Part shown: positions 58,216 to 64,000 of the stretch, piece by piece
Layout: each line of letters opens with the position of its first letter
How positions within the stretch are numbered: the first letter of the stretch is position 1
From: DATAES01 sp963721305
GTDB lineage: Bacteria; Actinomycetota; Acidimicrobiia; Acidimicrobiales; JACDCH01
Direction: 5' to 3'
DNA length: 64,000 nt
NCBI GenBank assembly: GCA_963721305.1
Contig: CAVRIR010000003.1
Location: 1,054,001-1,118,000 of the forward strand
Translations under genes and position numbers: made by a program
The notes under the pieces: generated by a model
What the model was told of the DNA's origin: nothing
The model's input: the letters and a program-made list of their open reading frames with translations, nothing else
The model's database searches: none

Positions 58216-59625
58216 GGCTTCTCTTTCGAATCTCGATGTTCAACCGCTTGATCTTCTGGTTCAGCGTCGAGAGCGGAATCCGGAAATATTCTGCGGCATC
58301 GGTCTGGTTCCAGCTGCACCGCTCCAGCCGGTCCGCAATAATCCTCCGCTCAATATCCTCCATGACATCGAACAGTGAAGCGTCCGGCCGCTGCTCCAGC
58401 AGTCGTCGTGGAGTACGTATTTCCCCGCAGCTGCCCCGGAAACAGCTCCGGCCCGATCTGCGCCGCGCTGGGGCTCTGAGCGCCCGTCGAGAGCACCACG
58501 CACCGCTCGATCACGTTCTCCAACTCCCGCACGTTCCCGGGCCATTCGTATTCCATGAGGATACGAAGCCCTTCCGGCGTGAGTTCGGGTGTGGTGAAGC
58601 CATTCTCCTCTGCGTAGAACTTGAGGTAGTGCTGCACGAGCAGCGGAATATCTTCCTTGCGGTTGCGCAGTGGTGGAAGTTCGAGCGAGATGACGTTGAG
58701 GCGGTAGAAGAGGTCCTCGCGGAAGCGCCCTTCCTTGACCGCCTGCTCGAGGTTCACGTTCGTCGCGGCGACGATGCGGACATCGACCTGGATCTCCTGC
58801 GTTCCGCCGAGACGCATGAAGCGACGGTCCTGCAGCACACGCAGGATCTTGGCCTGCATATCGATCGACATGGTGCCGATCTCGTCGAGGAACAAGCGTG
58901 CCCTGATCAGCAACCTCGAACAGGCCTTTCTTCGCCGCAACAGCCGAAGTGAAGGCGCCGCGCTCGTGGCCGAAGAGTGTGGACTCGAGCAGATCCGACG
59001 GAACTGCGCCGGTGTTGACCGGAATGAAGGGCTTATCGCGGCGCGGCGAGTTGGCGTGGATGGCCTTGGCGATGAGTTCCTTGCCCGTTCCGCTCTCGCC
59101 CTGGATGAGCACGGTCGAGCGGCTCGGAGCGACCTGCGAGACGAGGTCGAAGAGCTTGAGCATGATGTCGCTTTTGCCGACGATGTTCTTGAAGGAGTAG
59201 CGCTGCTTGAGGGTGCGCTTCAGCTGCACGACCTCGCTCTCGGCCTTCTGCTTACCGATGGCCAAGCGGATGTCGGCGAGGAGCTTCTCGTTGTCCCAGG
59301 GCTTCTGGATGAAGTTCGAGGCACCTGCGCGGATGGCGTCGACGACATTACCTACCGTTCCGTAGGCCGTGATCATGATGACCGGCAATTCGGGAGCGAG
59401 ACTCTTGATACGCGGCAGGAGCTCGATCCCGCTCTCGCCCGGAAGCGAAAGATCCAGCAGCAGAAGGTCGTAGCTGTGGCGGGTCAGCAGGTCCATCCCA
59501 GCGGAGCCGTCACCGGCGAGATCCACGGGGAAACCCTCGAGCGTGAGGAGGGTCTCGAGCGAGTCGCGGATGCTGGCCTCGTCATCGATGATGAGGACGC
59601 GCGCGTGAGTGCTGGTCTGAACCAA
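58208..59625 (-). CDS. NtrC-family sigma-54-dependent response regulator (two frameshifts)
   Basis: Regulator of about 470 residues. Receiver: RVLIIDDEASIRDSLETLLT, phospho-Asp in YDLLLLDLSLPGESGIELLP, Lys in ASNFIQKPWDNEKLL. AAA+ domain: Walker A VLIQGESGTGKELIAKAIHA, sigma-54 contact ESTLFGHERGAFTSAVAAKK, then LFLDEIGTMSIDMQAKILRV after a frame change near 58915, and YEWPGNVRELENVIERCVVL. After a second change near 58410 the Fis-like helix-turn-helix reads SLFDVMEDIERRIIADRLER, CSWNQTDAAEYFRIPLSTL. The GAFTSA motif means it should drive sigma-54 promoters. Its kinase is upstream. Confidence 0.87.
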
Positions 59626-59664
59626 GGTGTTTCTACAGAGGAGTGCTGTACGCCGACAGCGGAA

Positions 59665-62598
59665 CTAGACATGAATGACCTTCCCTTCGTCGACGGGGGA
59701 TCCGGTGGTGGAGGTGCGACCCGGAGACTCGGCGGCGGGGAAGACGACCTCGAAGATTGTGCCTTCACCCACAGTACTGGAGACGTCGATGGTTCCGGCG
59801 TGCTCCTGCACGATTCCGTAGGTGACCGCGAGGCCCAGGCCGGTGCCCTTGCGCTGGCCCTGCGCGGGATTGCTCTTCGTTGTAAAGAATGGATCGTAGA
59901 TGCGGCGAAGGACGGCCTCGGACATGCCCATGCCGTTGTCCTCAACGCGTAAGTGGACGGCTGCGCCCGCGTGATGCGTGACCACACGAATGCGCGGGTT
60001 CTCGCGGGCCTGCAGGGCGTCCTTCGCATTCAGGATGAAAGTTGACGAGAACCTGCTGGAGCTTGCCGCGGTTGCCGGAGATCTCGGGCAGGGAAGCATC
60101 GAGCGATGTGACGACCTCGACGTTGGCGGAGCGGAGCTGATGCTCGAGGAGAAGAGTTGTGTCGCGTACGACGGAGTTGAGATCGACGCGGCTGAACTCG
60201 CTCGAGCCCATGCGCGAAAAGTTGAGCAGGCCGTTGACGATCTCCGAGGCGCGGAAGGTCTGCTGCGTAATCTTCTCCAGGACGGGCTGCAGACGAGCGT
60301 GCGTGGCCTCGTCGGCGCGGAGCTGCTTGCCGAGCATCTGGGCGTAGCTGGAGATAACTGCCAGCGGCGTGTTGACCTCGTGCGCTACTCCAGCGGCAAG
60401 AAGACCTATAGACGAGAGCTTCTCGGACTGCGTGAGCTGCGTCTCCATGTTGATGCGGTCGGTGATGTCATCAACGATGACAATGCGGCCGACGGCCTGG
60501 AAGTCGCGGTTGAGCAGGGGAGCGATGGTGATGTTCGCGGTGCGAAGCTCGGAGGTTGGTGTCGGCAGCCGGAACTTGTAGAGCGTGGAGGCGCCCTGCT
60601 CGGCGCGTACGCGGTCGAACTCCGTGATGAACTCGGGAGGGAAGACCTCGGCCAGCGAGCGGCCGAGAGCATCAGCGCGCGGCGTCGCAAGCATAACCTC
60701 CATCTGTGCGTTCCAGCTCTCGATGCGGTCCTCGAGATCGACGGCGAAGACGCCGACGTTGATGGATTCGACGATGTTCTCGTTGAAGTCGTGGAGGCGC
60801 TCGTACTCGAGGACCTTGCGCTCCAGACGGCGGTAGAGCTGCGCGTTCTGGATGGCGATGCCAATGTAGCCGGCGAGCGATTCGAGCAGCACCATGTCTT
60901 CGCTGGAGAGGAAGTCTCCTTCGATGTGCGGCCGAGTCCGAGGACGGCGACCGTGGCGGTGCCAGCACCCTGATGGCGCGCGGCACGGCAGGCAATGTAG
61001 TAGTTCAGGTCGAGCGCCGAGGCGGTTTGACGTTGCGATTCGGAGAGACGCAGGAGGGCGTTGGGTGACTCGAAGAAGAGATGGTTTCCGACTCAGACGA
61101 GTCGAAGTTGAGAAAGCTGAGATCGAGCGAGGTCGACTGCGCGCTCAGGCCGTGCGAGGCAACGAGGCGGAGGTGCTGTCCGCTTTCATCCTCGCTCGGA
61201 AGAAAGACGGCGACGCGCGTCACCAGCAGTGTCTGCGGGAGCTTGAGGACGATAGCGTCGACGAGCGCACGAAGATCGGTCTGCGCGTTGAGGTCGCGGC
61301 CGAAGCGGATCAGCGTCTCGCGGTAGTCGAGCCGCTTGGGATCGAAGACGCGATCGACCCAGGATTGAATCCAGTGCTTGAGCGGGTCGAAGAGCAGACC
61401 CGTGATGATGATCGCGGCGATGAGGCCCCATGTGCCGAGGCCTGAGAACCGCGTGTGTACAACCTCCGCCGAGACGGCGATGACGACGAAGTAAAGGCCG
61501 ACAAGCGATCCTGTGACGAGCGTATAGGTGACACCGCGCTTGAAGATGAGGTCGACATCCATCAGGCGGTAGCGCACGATCGCCCAGCTGAAGGTCAGCG
61601 GAAGCAGGACGAGCGAGAGCGTTGCCAGCTTGACCAGCGCGCCGGGAGTGTCCTTGTCCAGAAGCACCGAAGGGATGACATAGAACGCTGTGAACGGCAG
61701 GACAGTGAGCAGCGTTCCGCGCGAGAGCCACTTGAGCTGCTGACGTTGCAGTGGCTGATGCTCGCGGCGGTAACGGAACCAGAAGACACCGGCGGCGATG
61801 AGATAGTAGCCAGCGAGATAGGCGTAGTCGATCTGGTCAAGCCGATGCTGGAGGCGTTGGGTGGGTGCCCAGAAGTGAAGCGAAAGGTACGTTAGAAGGA
61901 CGAGCACCGCCGCGGGGATATAAAGCGGAGCGTAGACCAGGCTGCTGCGATCGCGCCGCCGGCGTTCACCAAAGCTGAGGGCGAAGTGCAGGAAGAGCGC
62001 AGGCTGAAGCGCTGTAGCCTGCACGTTGGCCCAGTAGATGACGAGATCGAGTCCATCGAATGCGCCTGTGAATTTGAAGGCGTAGAGGATGAACGACATC
62101 AGGCAGAAGATGTAAAAGTGCGTCGACTTTGGCGCTGTCCAGCGTCGGAAGAGAACGTAAAGTCCGATGGCCAGATAGACGAGACCTATGAGCCGCTTGA
62201 CCTGGTAGTCGGTACGGTCGGTGGGCTCAAGGATGACGCCAATGTCGATGGCGATGGGCTTGGCCCAATCGGAGGTCTGACGAAGGACGGAGTAAGTGGC
62301 GTGACCCCAGATCCCGGTGTGATACATCTCATAGGTCGCGGTGGCGACCATCGGGGTTGGGATGCCATCGATGGCGGTGAGAATGTCGCCCTGGCGAATG
62401 CCGGCTTTCTCTGCAGCGGAGCCTGAGGGGACGACCAGAGCTTTGAAGTCCACCCTGGGTTTCGATCCAGCGGGCGCCGTCGGTGGGCGCCGGGTAGGTG
62501 TTCTCCTGGACGAGGTTGGCGACGGCCAGACCGATCGCTCCCAGAGTCACGACTGCGAGTAGGATTGCCAGCAGACGAGTTTGGGAGCCGCTTTTCAC
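59665..62598 (-). CDS. PDZ-membrane-GAF-PAS sensor histidine kinase (several frameshifts)
   Basis: Sensor of about 975 residues. After an N-terminal helix (LLAILLAVVTLGAIGLAVAN) comes a PDZ domain, SGSAAEKAGIRQGDILTAID, then about seven membrane helices (LIGLVYLAIGLYVLFRRWT, FLHFALSFGERRR, LVYAPLYIPAAVLVLLTYLS). The GAF region includes FGRDLNAQTDLRALVDAIVL, followed by a PAS domain (VESINVGVFAVDLEDRIESW). The H-box is LAAGVAHEVNTPLAVISSYA and the ATPase has GTGLGLAVTYGIVQEHAGTI. Frame changes lie near 62460, 61050, 60930 and 60050. It precedes the NtrC-type regulator by 39 bases. Confidence 0.83.
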
Positions 62599-62862
62599 AG
62601 GGACACTCTTGGTTACTTGGCGTTACTTGCGGAACCGCTTTTTCTTCCGTAGTGCAACTTAACTGCCAAACAGTATGTGGCTCATAACGGCTTGATACGA
62701 AAGCTGTCGAGCCGGGTTATGCACAAATCCATAGAGGTCTACGGCTTTTGGGAGGGTGTTGTATCCGTTCCTCTAATCTTCTTTATTTTGCCGCATCCAG
62801 CCTGATTCCGCACCTTTGGTGTGCTTGACCATCAGGCAGAAGTCTTGTGAACTGGAAGAATC
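62599..62862. promoter_or_regulatory. Divergent intergenic region, sensor kinase / argD
   Basis: This gap of 264 bases lies between the divergent sensor-kinase and aminotransferase genes. It is A/T-richer than its surroundings and must hold both promoters. I see no confident operator. Confidence 0.35.
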
Positions 62863-64000
62863 ATGGTTGATTTACGGCAAAATGCCGAAGCCCGTTCCAT
62901 ATTGGAGCGGGACGGGGATCACTTACTCCCCGTTTACGCGCGATATCCGGTAGTTATGGAGCGCGGTGAGGGTGTTTACCTGTTTGACAGCTCGGGAAAC
63001 CGCTACCTGGATCTGATGGCGGGTCTGGGCGTAAATGCCCTGGGGCACGCGCACCCGCGTATGGTCGCGGCGATGGCCGATCAGGCAGCGAAGATTGTGC
63101 ACCTGTCGCCGCAGTATGCGAACCGCTATCCGGCAGAGTTGGGAGAGCGGCTGTGTTCGACTGTCGGGGATGAAGGGCGTCTTCTACTCGACCGGCGGGT
63201 CGGAGGCGGTGGAGGGCGCGCTGAAGCTGGCGCGGACCCATGCACGGCAGAACTATCGGCAACCGAAGCATGGGATTGTGGCGCTGTAGGGTCGTATCAC
63301 GGGCGGACGTACGGTTCGCTTCGGTGACCGGGCAGGATAAGTACCGGCTGGACTTCGGGCCGGGGCTGCCGAACGTGACGTTCGTCGAACGCGAGATTTG
63401 CGCGGACTGCGCGCGGCGGTGACCGACGCGACGGCTGCGGTGCTGATGGAGCCGCTGCTGGGCGAGGGCGGCGTGCATGTGATCTGGACGAGAGTTTCTC
63501 GCCGAGGCACGGAGACTTGCAGACCAGCATGGCGCGCTGCTGATCTTCGATGAGATTCAGACGGGGCTGGGACGCACGGGCGAGTGGTTCGCTTTGAGCG
63601 GAACGGGCGTGAAGCCGGATGTGCTGATCCTGGGCAAGCCGCTGGGCGGTGGGATTCCGCTGAGCGCGCTGCTGGTGAATGAGAAGCTGTTCGACTCGTT
63701 CGGCGTGGCGAAGCATGGCAGCACGCTGGGAGGAAGTCCGATCGCGTGCCGGCTGGGGCTGGAGTTCTTGTCGATCGTCGACGATGAAGGGCTACTGGGG
63801 CAGGTGCGCGAGACGGGCGACTATCTGCTGCTGCGCTGCAGGAGTTGGCGAGCGGATTCGCCGCTGCGGTTCAGGCGCGCGGACTGGGATTGCTGCTGGG
63901 ACTGGAGCTCGAGCGTGCCGGCGCGGTCGGTGGCGGAGCAGGCGCTGCGCGAGGGCGTACATGCTGAACGTGGTGCAGGGAAATGTGATCCGGTTTCTGC
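62863..64000 (+). CDS. argD: Acetylornithine aminotransferase-like (ArgD), 3' partial and frameshifted
   Basis: Class III PLP-dependent aminotransferase. The start ATG 62863 gives LLPVYARYPVVMERGEGVYL and YLDLMAGLGVNALGHAHPRM. Further blocks, spread over frames, are VFYSTGGSEAVEGALKLART, GSYHGRTYGSL, TDATAAVLMEPLLGEGGVHV, ALLIFDEIQTGLGRTGEWFA, VLILGKPLGGGIPLSALLVN (catalytic Lys) and GSTLGGSPIACRLGLEFLSI. Frame changes lie near 63170, 63325, 63400, 63485, 63835 and 63950. The gene runs off the window end at MLNVVQGNVIRFL. It fits arginine synthesis; ornithine or GABA aminotransferases are close relatives. Confidence 0.82.

Overview
This window appears to join two unrelated bacterial genomes. 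Bases 1 to about 15,730 look like a high-GC Gram-positive actinobacterium, possibly of the Acidimicrobiia type: GTG and TTG starts are common, most bases are coding, and the genes include SigE/ECF sigma factors, a group II truncated haemoglobin, a DUF1330 protein, PIG-V-like and GT39-like glycosyltransferases, and a VOC protein with an ECF-coupled N-terminus. From about 15,735 to the end the sequence looks like an acidobacterium of the Terriglobia type: LpxD (outer-membrane lipid A synthesis), a DUF6982-like protein, Amt/P-II/GlnA, formylglycine-dependent sulfatases, a GH29 fucosidase and large hybrid histidine kinases. At the boundary a GT39-like gene (minus strand) and a GH2 gene (plus strand) are both cut at the same point, which is best explained by an assembly chimera.

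Actinobacterial part. 1-4061: a dpp/opp-type peptide/nickel ABC operon (two permeases, two ATPases; the binding protein would lie upstream), then a TetR regulator and a DUF1330 protein. 5018-5145: a broken kinase start and a long hairpin. 5161-7499: methyltransferase, truncated haemoglobin and an APH-family kinase. 7536-9172: an ECF sigma factor translationally coupled to a membrane-anchored beta-propeller. 9205-12165: two HhH-GPD DNA glycosylases around a cyclophilin and an MBL hydrolase. 12224-13657: a second ECF sigma factor coupled to a VOC protein. 13737-15730: two membrane glycosyltransferases, badly frameshifted.

Acidobacterial part. 15,736-23,500 is accessory: GH2 and GH29 glycosidases, a RES/Xre toxin-antitoxin pair whose toxin carries a perfect 257-bp tandem duplication, a calcineurin-like phosphoesterase next to a possible SLATT-like 2-TM protein, a lipoprotein and dispersed repeats. 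It ends at a tRNA-Leu 3' fragment (23502-23562) preceded by direct repeats, as expected for the distal attachment site of an integrated element. 23,804-31,388: a formylglycine-generating enzyme with a DUF1232 tail, then a nitrogen block (amt-glnB, a KdpDE-like two-component pair, glnA). 31,660-34,976: sugar-acid catabolism. 35,483-45,067: small membrane proteins, a methyltransferase, a sulfatase, an MltF-like transglycosylase and an alpha-carbonic anhydrase. 45,067-49,523: a CheB-CheR-PAS-histidine kinase hybrid with its LuxR-type regulator. 50,278-52,835: a Tat-exported sulfatase and a quinone oxidoreductase. 52,873-64,000 looks like core chromosome: tmk, lpxD, a CCA-adding enzyme with a histone-H1-like tail, an NtrC-type two-component system and argD.

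Many genes from about 11.9 kb onward are interrupted by single-base indels, often in short C/G runs, while homology resumes at once in another frame. I treat these as probable sequence errors and give the span of the whole gene. All assignments come from reading the sequence and recalled family motifs; no database search was run.
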